From: Owenia fusiformis
Lineage: Eukaryota; Annelida; Polychaeta; Sabellida; Oweniidae
DNA: 60,000 bases
Assembly (NCBI GenBank): GCA_903813345.2
Contig: CAIIXF020000008.1
Span: 32,948,867 to 33,008,866 of the forward strand
Reading direction: 5' to 3'
The notes under the pieces are model-generated. The model saw nothing but the letters and a program-made list of their open reading frames with translations, did not search any database and was not told the origin of the DNA. The translations under genes and the position numbers were made by a program. Positions 9,991 to 21,640 of this stretch are shown here, piece by piece; positions within the stretch are counted from its first letter, which is position 1, and every line of letters starts with the position of its first letter.

Positions 9991-10607
9991 CTTTGGGAAA
10001 CAAAATCATAGACAAAATATCTTCAAGACAAAGCCTATTCATAAATCAACCCTATTTTCCAAAATTGTTAAGACCAAATACTTGGTTAAACTAATGTGCC
10101 CCTTTTGAGAACTGACAGTGAGATTACATATACTATTAAACAAATGTAAAACTTAAATTTTTTATTCCACTGTTTCAAAACTGTGACTATGGCAACAGAA
10201 CGATTTTAATGAAAAATAAGAAAATACTTTTTCCCATGTGAAAATATCAATATTGTCATGGAAAATTTGCAGGATTTGGGATTTGATTTCTAGGATTATA
10301 ATAGGTTAACCTGTGAAAGATCAGATTTTCTCTTTCTCTATCTGCACCACATATTTCAAAATCAAAACCATGACCACATCAATTTTTCATTGTTACTTAA
10401 AGACAGGGCCAAATATCACATTGTCATTTTACATTGTAATTTCATCGATTCTCGATTCTATACCAAATCTCTGAATTTGAATCTGTGGTATGCGGCATCT
10501 GAGACTCAAACAGTTAAATTGATTTTTAAAAGTAAAAAGACACTGACATTTAACCCCGTCACTTACTTACATGCATCATGCGACAGACCTACCTCAACGC
10601 TACATAC

Positions 10608-10817
10608 CCGAGTAGGCAGGTCAAGAATATCCACATGGGAGATAGCGCGGCCTTGAAAAAATGGCCGTAAACTTGGCTTGGGAGTTGATAGGATACTGAC
10701 ATTGTCTTCCTGTTCGGGACCCGAATCACTCATATCTTCTAACTCGTTGAGAAGTTGATCTATGTCTTGTTGACTGGCTTCTTCCGCAAGGTCTTGGTCC
10801 TGTTCTGAATCTATGAT
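10608..10817 (-). CDS. PACS: PACS exon, acidic autoregulatory region
   Basis: The exon is 210 bp (70 codons, phase 0/0), acceptor GATTACAG, donor CTCGG|GTATGT. It encodes an acidic stretch (IIDSEQDQDLAEEASQQDID, LLNELEDMSDSGPEQED), then NVSILSTPKPSLRPFFQG. The family has a Ser-Asp-Ser-Gly-Pro acidic cluster followed by Ser-Thr-Pro-Lys-Pro-x-Leu-(Arg/Lys)-Pro-(Phe/Tyr)-Phe. In vertebrates a CK2-regulated acidic autoregulatory segment lies in this middle region; assigning that role here is inference. Confidence 0.93.
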
Positions 10818-11704
10818 CTGTAATCCATTAAATGTTGTTTGAATTTTGTCTTCTATTTTTACAAGTAACAAATACAGGGTGGGCCAAAAAATCAATACAA
10901 AAATTAAAATGATATGAAAATTGTGATCAAACAAAATCACAAGATCGAGGAAAAATATTTTAACGTTAACACATTTCTATTCATTATTTTGAAAATAGTA
11001 CAAAACTTTTAAAGGGAGCCAATTAGTTTATTGTGCAATTATTTTCATAATGCAGGCCAAAGTACCAAAAGACAACATTTCTTGTACCAATCAGTAACAT
11101 TGGAGATTTTGAACTCCTAGAACACTAAACCTTTCACCATCTAGCTAAATATCAACATCAAAATATTATAATCCTTTAACACGAGTAAAAATCTAATGGT
11201 CGGTATACAGGTAAATAAGCATATTAAACCGCACCTCCCGAAGTAAAAAAATATTTAAAGGGGTACCGAAATTGTCCCAACTAACTGAAAATGCCTCTTT
11301 ATTTAAAAGACTAGGGAACATTTGGTGAGAAACTTTCAAGAATTTTAAAACTATATTATACCATCTATATGGGTACTTGAAGCTGACCCTGTGATACCCT
11401 GATATTGCTCGACAATATCATTGATAAAACATGGCCCAAATCAGCAAGCCTGGTAGTATGATCAGTTGAATAAAGAGCCTAAAATGCTTTGTTAAGGTCT
11501 GGCCAGTACCCGTGATCTAATCTAATGATGTATCACAAAATATTCCCAAGTCCTTTAAATTAAAAAATGTTTACATTATGAGTATATTGCTCTGTATGGA
11601 CAAAAAATAAACAATATAAGAGTAAACAGAAAAATAACAACATTAGCACATCTATTTTAATTCAAAGGTTCAAATCTATTGTTTATATATTGCATAATAC
11701 TGAC

Positions 11705-11749
11705 ATTGTCTTCTAGTTCTTGTCCAGACATGCCTGAGTCAGTCATGTC
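11705..11749 (-). CDS. Candidate 45-bp alternative PACS micro-exon
   Basis: After the acceptor CTGAACTTAG comes an open stretch of exactly 15 codons (DMTDSGMSGQELEDN), followed by GTCAGT, a weak donor. It is phase 0/0, so it could be included between the exons at 12282 and 10817 without changing frame. It is clearly a partial copy of the next exon, which has LEDMSDSGPEQEDN. A 17-base stretch at 11697-11713 is identical to 10693-10709. It may be an alternative acidic segment or a dead duplication; the weak donor favours caution. Confidence 0.3.
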
Positions 11750-12281
11750 CTAAGTTCAGAAAAATTCAACATCTTTTATTCATAAAATTAATAAAAAACA
11801 TTGGTATAAAATATGATGCCGATGATGCATCTGAGACAAAATCTTAATCAAAAATTCTTCATCTTAATTTATGTTTTTTTGAAAATGTAGGACTATTACT
11901 CGTATATATACATATAAAATTTACATGTATATCTATTTATTACCACTTCTTTAGTGTGCTTAAAAATATTCCATCATACACTAAATATCACCATAAATGT
12001 GAAGGAATGAACGAACTTTTAATAGAGTCACCAACTTTGAAACTTTCAAAGATATTCGTGTGTGAAAATTTCACATGTGTGTGAAAAGTTCATTAGCAGG
12101 CAATTGGTGATTTTCTCTGATTATTTTTACCAAAATTTCCTGTCGTTTCTGAGAATTTCAACTCTATCCATGTTAAATAAATAATTTACAATTGTTTTTG
12201 ATTTGATTGATTTTGCTATGATTCTCATAAAACCCCTACAGTCCATCAAAAATTGCAAAGCCAAAATCCAAATTAACTCAC
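11750..12281 (-). other. PACS intron upstream of the candidate micro-exon
   Basis: Non-coding, AT-rich. It holds the tttttctgaacttag tract that would act as acceptor for the 45-bp cassette. Nothing else recognised. Confidence 0.5.
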
Positions 12282-12344
12282 CTCTTCAGGTGCTTCTCTG
12301 AATCTTCTTAGTAATGCTATGAATTTCTGCTTTAAATTGCCCCT
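12282..12344 (-). CDS. PACS: PACS exon, NLKQKFIALLRRFR
   Basis: A small exon of 63 bp (21 codons, phase 0/0) between TTGCAG and GAAGAG|GTGAGT. The peptide RGNLKQKFIALLRRFREAPE matches the family's Asn-Phe-Lys-Gln-Lys-Phe-Val-Ala-Leu-Leu-(Lys/Arg)-Arg-Phe block. It sits just upstream of the candidate 45-bp alternative exon. Confidence 0.92.
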
Positions 12345-12714
12345 CTGCAATAAAATACATATAATAGAATATCAGACCATTTTGAGTGATATCATTTTAT
12401 GAATGAGTTGAGTGAGGAAATATGGGGCTGATAAACAATTTTCTGAAAAATATCATAGGGATCTCCCTAATATCAAAAATACCACTGGTTTTTATTGTGT
12501 CATTGTTCTATGTAGGAATTGTTTCAACTTAGTGTAAACTTTTTACCATTACAATTCGAAAATGCTTGAAACTGGCCAAAAGATCCCAACAAAGGCCCAT
12601 CTTGATGCATTTGGATTTATTGGGGCAAAGCAATTCACGTTTTAATGCTAGCGAAATCACTGAGAGTCCTGAATTATTTTCAAATACATTCCCACATTTT
12701 ATGAAGATCCTTAC

Positions 12715-12881
12715 CCCCGATCTTCCAAAAGGAAGTGACCGTTGACCCTTCCTTATTCGGGTTCTGGTCTCCTCATCTGCAGGGCTATCGCTGAGGTCAT
12801 CATTGGACGAATACTCCACATAAACATCAGGGTCTTCGACTGCTTCATCTTCACTGTCATTCTCTATATCGGGGGAACGAT
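12715..12881 (-). CDS. PACS: PACS exon, acidic linker
   Basis: The exon is 167 bp. It starts at codon position 2 after ACTGCAG (the G from the previous exon gives Asp) and ends at a codon end before GTAAGG. It encodes DRSPDIENDSEDEAVEDP, a run of Asp, Glu and Ser, and RTRIRKGQRSLPFGRSG. The family has Asp-Arg-Ser-Pro-Asp-Ile-Asp-Asn-Tyr-Ser-Glu-Glu-Glu here. The Ser/Asp/Glu runs look like CK2 sites; that is inference. Confidence 0.9.
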
Positions 12882-13192
12882 CTGCAGTAAAACGATACAG
12901 TGATAAATATCGCGCTTTATTGAGCAAATGGCTGCCATGTTATTTACCCAGCATGCCCAAAACATAACCAGATCTTGGCACTAGTCTGCTCTTGCATCAG
13001 GAAAAAAATTCAAGATGAATGGATAAGTGGTTTTCCTGGAATTTTGATGACATGATTTATTTGATACCTGCCCAAATGCCCAGATTTTTGTAATAGATTT
13101 GGCAATGGATAAATTCAAGTTTAATTACAAATGAATTAAATAAAAATTTTAACATAGACACAAATTTTCACCAAGGCTTATTTTTTTCTTAC

Positions 13193-13346
13193 CTGCACCC
13201 ACAGAGGGGAGTTTATGGCGCCCATTTTCAACATGATCGACGGGCTGACTAGACAATGCAAGCATGGTTACTTGGGCAACAACATTGGTGCGTTCTTTCA
13301 GGTCGCTATAGAGACTTAGGACTCGATCTACTGAATGCTGTAATAC
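13193..13346 (-). CDS. PACS: PACS exon, end of furin-binding region
   Basis: The exon is 154 bp, starts in phase 0 after TTTTTCCAG and ends one base into a codon before GTAAGA. It encodes VLQHSVDRVLSLYSDLKERT, VVAQVTMLALSSQPVDH and KLPSVGA. It aligns with the family's Met-Gln-His ... Ala-Glu-Ile ... Tyr-Ser-Leu-Ser-Ser-Gln-Pro-Ile-Asp-His segment. The SSQPVDH motif is diagnostic. Confidence 0.93.
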
Positions 13347-15160
13347 CTGGAAAAATTAAACAGGATTTTCAAAAACATTGGTAATTAAAGGGGCAAATAG
13401 GTTATTTTTCTGCAAAAAGTTATTTTGCTCGAGGGAGTCATAATCTGGATGGAGACTTCTGGTAAGCATTTGAGAAGCTTTAGACAACAATTTTACAAAA
13501 AATTATTCATAACAAAGGAAAAAACAAAGGGCTGCTTCTGAAAGTGTGCATTCATAAAAATTGTGCATTCTGAAAAATTGTGCATTCTGCTGGGATTTGA
13601 GGAAACTTTGCTCAGATATGTTTAAATATTAAGCAAAACCACAGAGTTGCAAATTCTGCTCAGAAAAGCAAATTCCACAAATTGGTATTTCTGTGATGCA
13701 GAAAAACAGAACTCTGGAATGTGCCGATAATTGTCATTGGGAAAACAACATAATTATCTGTCCATTAAAAAATGTGATTTACCTGAAACATACAACATGC
13801 AACCTACTTTTCTATCATGTTGATTGCTATTCATAGGCAACCGATAAACTAGACAATGTAAAATAATGGGTGATCATTTTGCAATTACTATTTTCTCTTT
13901 TTATTATATCATGTGGAAACGACTCCTTTGGGGGATATTAACCTCTTTTCATTGTATGAGATTCTATATTTAGTGAACAGATAAATGAATGAAATATTGA
14001 CTCTGAGGAAATCGAGGAAAAAGCTCTTAATTTCCCACCTTGCAAACTGTACTTACAATTATTTTTTCATCTGACCTTATGTACATTCATTAATGATAGT
14101 CCAACAGCAGAATATAATTTTTGCAATGAGCTGCCTAGCATTAAAGCAAGTAAGTGCTATATATGATATTATATACAGTACTACAAGCCCACTTGAAAAT
14201 AGAAAATCATGAAAATAGACACAGCTGGTATAAAATTAGAAAGTACACTGGATTGATAATTATTATAGAGAATAAACATCAATATACTGTAAGACTATGT
14301 AGCTTTATAATTCAGCATTGGTAAAACATTCATAAGTCACAAAAACAAAACATAAAGATTATAACGACATCAAATCAAAAAGTCATAGTCAAATAATTTG
14401 TAACTTTTGACGCTTGACGCAACTTTTTGGGAAAAATATAACTTTATCTGATGTCAGTAAACACTATAAAGGATGGTATATTTGGTGTTCACATTTAGAG
14501 GTTTGAATGCCAAATTTCATATTAGTTATATTGATAGAGCTCTATCGTAAGCCTTTATTTTCAAGGTTTAAATCAAATATGAGATGTTCAATAAAGCCAT
14601 CTAGAAGTGAGCTAAATCTATAAAATTAGATATAAGTGTATCAGATATTACATAATCAAGATTTGGATAAGTTTCATGGATTTAATAATTGCTACCCTAG
14701 TCACAAACATACTGCCCTCTAACGATTACAGATGATTTAAGTTTCACCGCTGATGAGATCACAATGATCTCTAATGGAGCTTTCATGAACTTTTATATGT
14801 CGAATATAAGTGATTTCTAGCTAGGAGGAATATGTAGATTTGTAAAATTTGAATTCAATTTCTGATTAATATAAGCCATCTTCAAAGAATCATCTCTCAT
14901 TTAAAGAGGATCAGCAGCAATAAGCTCTTGGTGAGGGTAAATAATCACATACATTTTCAAGGGTAATAGCTTGTACCACAAGTGTTCAGTAAGCCTATCT
15001 TCATTTATTACCAAAATGTCCCATCTGATAGATTCCTACTTCATCTTCAACTGCCTTGGGCAGAGAGCCAGCAGATTATAACATTAATAACTCAAGATCC
15101 GGAATCAAATTTTATGTTTGACTGAGGGATTTCAGAACATCTTTTTCCAAGTGTGCCAAA
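13347..15160 (-). other. PACS intron, no recognised feature
   Basis: AT-rich intron sequence without exon-like frames or clear terminal inverted repeats. The tandem duplication at 15207-15482 begins just beyond it. Confidence 0.5.
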
Positions 15161-15206
15161 TTACATAAATTGATATGTGTCGAGAGGGTTGGTTGTTTTG
15201 GAAAAT

Positions 15207-15482
15207 ACTGGACTTGTATTTTGACCCTGTTCTCCCCTTTACTCAGAAAAAGAGAGGCAAGTACAAAAGTGGATAATGTGGTTTTTAGGGCTTTAGAGAA
15301 GCACTGTTGGTTAGTGGAGACACATTTTGTACCCCAATGATATTTTTAGAAAATACTGGTCTTTAATTTTGACCCTGTTCTCTGAAGAGAGGCGAGTACG
15401 AAAGCAAATAATGTGTTTTTTAGGGTTTTGGAGAAGCACTGTTGGTAAGAGGAGGCACATTTGGCACCCCATTGATATTTTT
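15207..15482. repeat. Tandem duplication of about 140 bp
   Basis: Two adjacent copies start with 'gaaaatactgg.ctt' (15207 and 15346). Both include 'ttttgaccctgttctc', 'agagaggc.agtac.aaag' and 'gcactgttggt', and both finish 'cccc.atgatattttta'. The duplication is imperfect and intronic. Confidence 0.8.
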
Positions 15483-15683
15483 ACATTGGAGGTGAAATTC
15501 AGGATTATATCAAAAGCCAAATTCTGAATCTTGTTTAAGAACATTTCTGAACTTAATATTAGAATACATTGCACTTTATATATGTTTGACATTATAAACA
15601 CCTTAATCCTCCATGGAGGTATACAATTTTGCCAATTAACCTCTGGACAGGTGTACAATTCTAAATTGTGTGTAATGACATAC

Positions 15684-15809
15684 CTGTGACATATTTATCT
15701 GCCCAATGGCTAATGTTTTATAGCCAAGAATTGTACGATTTTTGTATTTCTTCCGTCTCTGCACCATAATTTGTAGTTTATTGCCGTCTCTCTTGATAAA
15801 ATGGGGATA
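15684..15809 (-). CDS. PACS: PACS exon, [15 protein letters not shown]
   Basis: The exon is 126 bp (42 codons, phase 0/0), flanked by CTTTCAG and CACAG|GTATGT. It carries the most conserved stretch of the cargo-binding domain: [20 protein letters not shown], then [20 protein letters not shown]. Near identity with vertebrate PACS proteins here makes the gene identification secure. Confidence 0.97.
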
Positions 15810-15841
15810 CTGAAAGTATAAGAATGGAAGTGGCTAATGAA

Positions 15842-16016
15842 ACATGGCATCAACATGCAAAATGTCACCACCTCCCAGTTGTTGCAGATGACAACTGCCA
15901 AACACTGACCACCAAAGGCCGAATGCCAATCACCAACCACCAAACACCATCCACAAAAAAGTTTGAGACAATAACATTAAACAATGTCAAATGTAATCAC
16001 AATGTGGTGGTCACAA
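15842..16016. repeat. TGTCACCACC dispersed repeat, copy 1
   Basis: Shares 'caacatgcaaaatgtcaccacct', 'ccgaatgcca', 'accatccacaaaaaagtt' and a terminal 'gtggtggtcaca' with copies at 18494, 18927, 29199 and 43172. It overlaps the sequence just upstream of a PACS acceptor. No coding capacity. Confidence 0.8.
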
Positions 16017-18007
16017 AAATTGGTAAAAATATATTAAGACACAAATTAGAGCACACATAATAAACATATTTTTTAAAAATATATTTAATTATTTCTCATA
16101 TCAACCCTATTTAAGTAATAACAAATGATTTATATTATCTCAGGATTATTCAATCTTTTTTACAGTATTTTAATGAATAAATCTAATTCAAATATGTTTA
16201 CAAATACCAATACAAATACAATACTACTGTATGGTATAACAATAAACAAGACAATACATATCAAAGTGGTTATCTGCCTGATTTTCTCTTGCATTTATAA
16301 ATGCTAGTTTTTTTATCCAGGGATTATAATGTATATATCACCTTTAAGTTCAAATAGGTAGGATTTCTAGATTTTCGAAACATGTCTTTTTATGACATGA
16401 CGTAAATATGAAATTTCCCTCTCTGACAATTTCCTGTCAAAAATAATCTCCTATTAATCCGAAAATAAATATCGGATAACCTATTTTGAAGGGGATTAGC
16501 TATCTAGTTATCAAAAAGACATTTAGTAATCTCACATAATATGCTATGTCATATTAAATCTTAATATTTAATGAAGAGGTCATGATGACCTTCTATTACT
16601 AACTTATACCTCTTCATAGCTATTGATCAGCTTAGGCGATGTGGGAATATATTTTTGGCCAAAAGTCATCATTAATTTGATACATTGGAGAAAATACCCA
16701 CGAGAAAAACGTCACGGAAGTTGAGCCATTTTATGCTTTTATCTCCTGATAATTTGAACGAAGTCTGATTTTCTGACATTTCTAAACCGATCGACTTCGA
16801 ATATCGAGTATTGACTTCAAGTTTTATTTCTTGTTAATTCTTCTCATTTCTCTGTAAAATTTGAATGAAATGTTTGATTTTCTTGCGTTTCTATACAATT
16901 TAGAGTGTCAACTACATACCTGTTTCATTTATCATTCAAAAACTCCACTCTCTTTCACTCTATATTACAATTTAAAATATGAGACCGGAAAATTCTACTC
17001 TGCTAGGGATCCTAAATATCTCACAATACTATAATAAAGAATAAATTACTGTTTATTTTTAAGTGATCAGATAAAAAACACGCAAATCCAGAAATACAAA
17101 ATTTGCTAATTCCTTAGTCTCGCTTTTGTGAAAAATTATGACGCTGATGTATTTACTTCAAAAGACAAATATCATATCCCCTAGGGTATTCTGTCCAATC
17201 TAAGTTATCTGTCTGGGGCTTATGCATTAACTTTTTATCGATCTCGTCAGATAATTGATTGATGGTTCTTGGCTCGTAATATGTTTAGCTTATCTTGTAA
17301 AAAATGATTCCCAATTTTCAGTTACTCTGGGAATACCCTGGGAACACCTTTAACTTGGGCTAACCATACAATTTTTAATCAAGTTTTTGTAGTTCTGCAC
17401 AGAAAGATCAGAGGAGGTCTTAGGGGAGTGGTGTATACTTTTTTTACAGAAATACATATTCATTTTTTCTTTTTCAGACATCATACACTAAAAAATCATA
17501 TTCATTTCCCATATTTTATATATTTCATCTGTCACATACAATATGCAATACTTATAATGTTACAGCTTTCCGGCACATTCCCATATCATGGGACTCATTT
17601 CTTTTCTAGGTACGGCACAATGATTTATTCTGAACAGGATCCTAATTTTACCCGATTTGTAAAAAATGTCAACTTTTTACCCTTTTGTCAGAGTGTAAGC
17701 AAAAACATTCTTCAACAAGGTGGCATGTTATTTTCAACGAGGTGCAGCACCCAGTTGTTCTGTTACCATGGAGACAATTGCTAGGTTTTAAAACAAACTG
17801 CTCAATTTTTAAATGGGAATGCTCACTGCAGTGTGCAATTTCCAGGCCAGTTTTTGCTTCTGCAGCAGACCAACCACAAGGGCCCATTGTGTGTCACAAG
17901 GGCCCCTTGTGTGTCTTTTATCATTACTCATAACAAACAACCCAGACAAATACGATTGATGACTAATTTTATCTATAAAGACAGACATAATTGAATATAT
18001 GACTAAC

Positions 18008-18134
18008 CTTCTGTTATAGATCGAGCTAGACTTAATTCAGATGTAGATGTCACATTATTCTCATTGATATTTATCGTCTTTCCTTTGATTTGATTTGTAT
18101 ACTGGGTAGCTCTATCAGTAAAAAACTGGTCTTC
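18008..18134 (-). other. Candidate cryptic exon in PACS intron
   Basis: A 127-bp stretch open in one frame (42 codons, EDQFFTDRATQYTNQIKGKT and onward), bounded by CCTTTAG on one side and GAAG|GTTAGT on the other. In-frame TAG codons stand just outside both splice-like sites. It matches no PACS segment I know. Its length is not a multiple of three, so inclusion between the 32.8-kb and 15.8-kb exons would shift frame and reach a stop within about ten codons. It could be a poison exon, a foreign fragment or chance. Confidence 0.2.
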
Positions 18135-18493
18135 CTAAAGGCCCAGTGACAATTTCCAATTATTTACAATATATACAATTAAAATTGGCTTTTTTACAAA
18201 AGCAAGAGACATAATGAGATCACATCACAGGATCGCATTGTCAATTGACATTAAATCAACTGCTTCATTGTATTAGGTGCAAACCAACGTTAAATGTTTG
18301 AATGAAAAATGTTTTGTTTGTGTGCCAAAATTGTGTAGTATAGAATAATAATTTTATCCTTATCATATTCGATTTGGAGGCATCCAGGAGCAAACATAAA
18401 ACTAGACAGTAAAACCAACCAAAAGTGTTCAAAAGAACAAACATTCTTATTTCAAGTTTTTGTACATGGAGATCTATGACAGACTGAAACAAT

Positions 18494-18621
18494 GCATTTA
18501 ACATGCAAAATATCACCACCTGCCATTTGTTACAGGCACCAACCACTGAAACCATATGCATAACATTGACTGCCGAACACTGTTCATAATAACAATATGT
18601 CACCACTACTGGCGGTGACAT
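18494..18621. repeat. TGTCACCACC dispersed repeat, copy 2
   Basis: Begins 'ttaacatgcaaaatatcaccacctgcc', ends 'atgtcaccactactggcggtgacat'. The inverted 'atgtcacc / ggtgacat' pair at the right end forms a small hairpin. Confidence 0.8.
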
Positions 18622-18926
18622 AAAAATAGAATGAAAAAGGGTTCATGTAAAAGGTTTTCAGTCTTTTTTATGATGTCAGACTGTACCCTTTAAATCTTCA
18701 TATGGCACGAAATGAGATCATTGACAAATACTTTACACAGACTCTAGAGAAAATTATGACATTTAAAAGCAGGTAAATAAACTGAAGCAAATGTTTCTAT
18801 TTCCTGTTCGCTCAGACAATCTTTAATCTCAATTAAATCTCATCTCAACAATTTTGAATGATTTACTATGTACAAGAGTAAAAGTTCTTACATGGAAAAT
18901 TCCCATAATATTATTATGGCAAGTAA

Positions 18927-19067
18927 GACAAGGCATTAACATTGAAAATGTCACCACCTGCTTTTTGTTCCAGATGCCGAACGCTAACCACCGAATGCCA
19001 AACACCAGCAACTATCCACAAAAAAGTTGGCCACTATAACAATGTCACCCCTTCGGTGGTGACAAAA
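18927..19067. repeat. TGTCACCACC dispersed repeat, copy 3
   Basis: From 'ggcattaacattgaaaatgtcaccacctgc' to 'aatgtcaccccttcggtggtgaca'. It lies 22 bp from the hAT-like element. Confidence 0.8.
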
Positions 19068-19089
19068 AACCAAGTTGAGCTCTCAAATC

Positions 19090-19554
19090 TAGTGTTGTCG
19101 CGATTAATCGATACATCGCGATAAACATCGCCAAAGCTGATTCTGGCGATGCATCGATGTCTGAAACAAAACATCGATGTTTTTAAAAAAAAATTTGCTA
19201 AAAATCACCCTTTCTTATCTTTTTGACCCAAATCGCTTACCTTTCTCATGTCTTATTTCATTTTCTGATGTTTTCTGATATTCTTCCGCTTTAAAACTGT
19301 TTTAGTTAGTCGAAATGAACCATTAATCTAAAACAATTTACTTTACTTTCATTTCACTGTTACTAGAAGTTCCCGGGTGTACTAGCGTACTCTTATTAAT
19401 TTGTTCTGTTCGGTATTTTAGTGCATTAGCGTTCGGTATTTCAGTGCATTTTTCTCGGACTTTTTCTCGATGTACATCGCGATGTGCATTGATGTTTACT
19501 ACTGAAAATTGCCGATGCATCGATATACGATTATGGCACATCGCGACAACACTA
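19090..19554. mobile_element. hAT-like non-autonomous element, 465 bp
   Basis: The termini TAGTGTTGTCGCGAT and its complement at the right end are inverted repeats, and CTCAAATC is duplicated exactly on both sides (19082-19089 and 19555-19562). An 8-bp duplication is the hAT hallmark. The interior carries further 'catcgatgt/acatcgatg' subterminal motifs and no transposase. Confidence 0.9.
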
Positions 19555-20380
19555 CTCAAATCTAGAACCACTGGAGAGTACTAATTTTCCATGTTACTTT
19601 GAGGATTGCATAAAATAAACCCATAAAATTTTGTAGATAATCTAGAATTAAGCCAAGTATTAACTGCAACGGAATTTATTAGGAATTTGTATTGGAACTT
19701 TTTGTTGTTGTCAGACTTCTATTTTTGATGGTTTTATGAAATAAAGACAACATAAAACTTTAAAAAAACTTCTATTTTTGCAAGATTAAGCCTTCATATC
19801 TTTGGAGTTTCATGAAGATTATAATTAGAAAGGAATTTCAAGGAGTGTGATAATCGCAACAACAAAGCATTAAATCGATGGATGCTTCCTGCAACACAAG
19901 GTCAAGGTCAATGTGAATTTAAGATCTGATGAGGTCTTAAGTGTTGTTTTAACATTCAATTTTTCAAACTGTTGAAAAAATCGCCATTTAAGATAAAAAT
20001 AGTCTGAAATAAATCCGACTTCTATGATCTCATACATTGAAATATTTAACATGCTGTTTTAGCTTTATTTTCCGACTGGACACATTTTTCTATTTTGGAA
20101 ACCGATTAATCCTGTTTTGCTAAACACTGCTAGAACAGACTTCAAACATTTTCTCAAAACATGAATGGAAATCTTTCACATCGGGGTGTATCAATCCCAG
20201 ACTTGTGAAGTAAAAAAACTAGAGAGATAAAAAATAGGTTAATGTTGCATAGTAAAACCTGTATATATAAACACCTCTCTAATATGAACACCTAGAGATA
20301 CCGAGGTACTAGAGGTATCTCTATGGAGAGAGAGTAGAGGGAGACGGAAGTTTGATGGAGGTGCGTATTATGCCAAATAA

Positions 20381-21301
20381 ATGAGGAAAACGGCAATAAA
20401 TAACCAGAATTCTGACTCTAGCAGAACTGTAAATAATTCAGGATCCTTTTTTAGAAAGCTTGTCACAAGGACTGCCCGCGACAATCACAAAAAAACTGAA
20501 AACAAAAAGCAAAATACGGTTGCTAACATAAACAATCCAAACAAGATGGCGTCATCAACAAGAAGCGGAAACAAAAAACAAAACCCAACGGATTTGAACA
20601 CGAATACAGACAATCAGGAAATATCAAATGTAATTCTAGCAGCACTGGACCCTAAATTCGACGAATTATTCGAGCAATTGAGAAAAACTGACCGAAAAGT
20701 GGATGAAATCAACCAAAAGCTCGAGGCCCGAATTGAAAGCTCCGAAAAAAAACTGGACAAAATTGAAACACAACTCGAAAAACCGGAAGAACTACGTTTC
20801 GTAAGAGAGTTATTTATCAGAGACATAGAGCTCGATATTATCAACAAGAAAAGAAACCTAATAATGTTTGACCTACCGGAAAATCAAGAGAACACCGATC
20901 TAAAAGAAGCTGTTGAATCACGTCTTCAGCTCAACGAGGGAGCTCACACCACAGTTCAAAATTGCTATCGCATCGGGCGGCCTACCACTACCAGCGTACA
21001 AGGAGGAAAATCACAGAGACCAAGACCCGTACTAATACAATTCGAATCGGAAAAGGAAGCGAATGCGATTAAAAGGCTAGTCTGGTCCAAGAAAGCAAAA
21101 AGCAATGTGAGAATTGGAGAAGACCTACCTGAAGATGCCCGTGCAATTCAAAACCTAGCCTACAAATTATATACAAAAGAGGCCAAACAACAAAGAAAGA
21201 AGGTCAAGTGGGTAGGGGTTAGAGTATATATTGACGGCAATCCAGTAAATATGGACGATATATACAAAGAAATCATCACAAAGAGATTGAACAAAAAATA
21301 A
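20381..21301 (+). CDS. LINE ORF1 protein, 306 aa
   Basis: This is the RNA-binding chaperone-type ORF1p of an L1/Tx1-like retrotransposon. The first 90 residues are basic and rich in Asn, Gln, Ser and Lys. Residues about 95-140 form a heptad-like charged helix (LRKTDRKVDEINQKLEARIE, KKLDKIETQLEK), likely the trimerising coiled coil. Residues 160-245 resemble the RRM-type domain (RNLIMFDLPENQENTDLKEA, NCYRIGRP, RPVLIQFESEKEANAIKRL). A basic C-terminal domain (VRIGEDLPED to ITKRLNKK) follows. There is no obvious zinc knuckle. The start is the first ATG in frame; an internal ATG at residue 56 (KMASSTRSG) is a possible alternative. Confidence 0.85.
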   Translation: MRKTAINNQNSDSSRTVNNSGSFFRKLVTRTARDNHKKTENKKQNTVANINNPNKMASSTRSGNKKQNPTDLNTNTDNQEISNVILAALDPKFDELFEQLRKTDRKVDEINQKLEARIESSEKKLDKIETQLEKPEELRFVRELFIRDIELDIINKKRNLIMFDLPENQENTDLKEAVESRLQLNEGAHTTVQNCYRIGRPTTTSVQGGKSQRPRPVLIQFESEKEANAIKRLVWSKKAKSNVRIGEDLPEDARAIQNLAYKLYTKEAKQQRKKVKWVGVRVYIDGNPVNMDDIYKEIITKRLNKK

Positions 21302-21640
21302 TTCTTTACCCTTACAGATCAAAACAGACATTAGTTAAAACTGAACTTTTATTCAATTTACACAACTATTTTTTTTAGCGTACAGCAAATCAAATTCTCA
21401 ACAACTTTTGAGTTAGAATCAAACAGTAAGAATTTATTTAAACCTGCCTCTTTAATGTAAGTTCAACGCACTCCTAAAGCTTTTATCTCGACCTCTTATT
21501 GAGATGGTAGAATTCCACTATCATCCCAATACGCTCTACGAGCAACATTCTTTATATAAGATTTCAGCAAAATTTATTTCAATTAAAATAATAATTAAAT
21601 GTATAAACCAATGCAAGGGTAACATAACAAATCTGTATAA

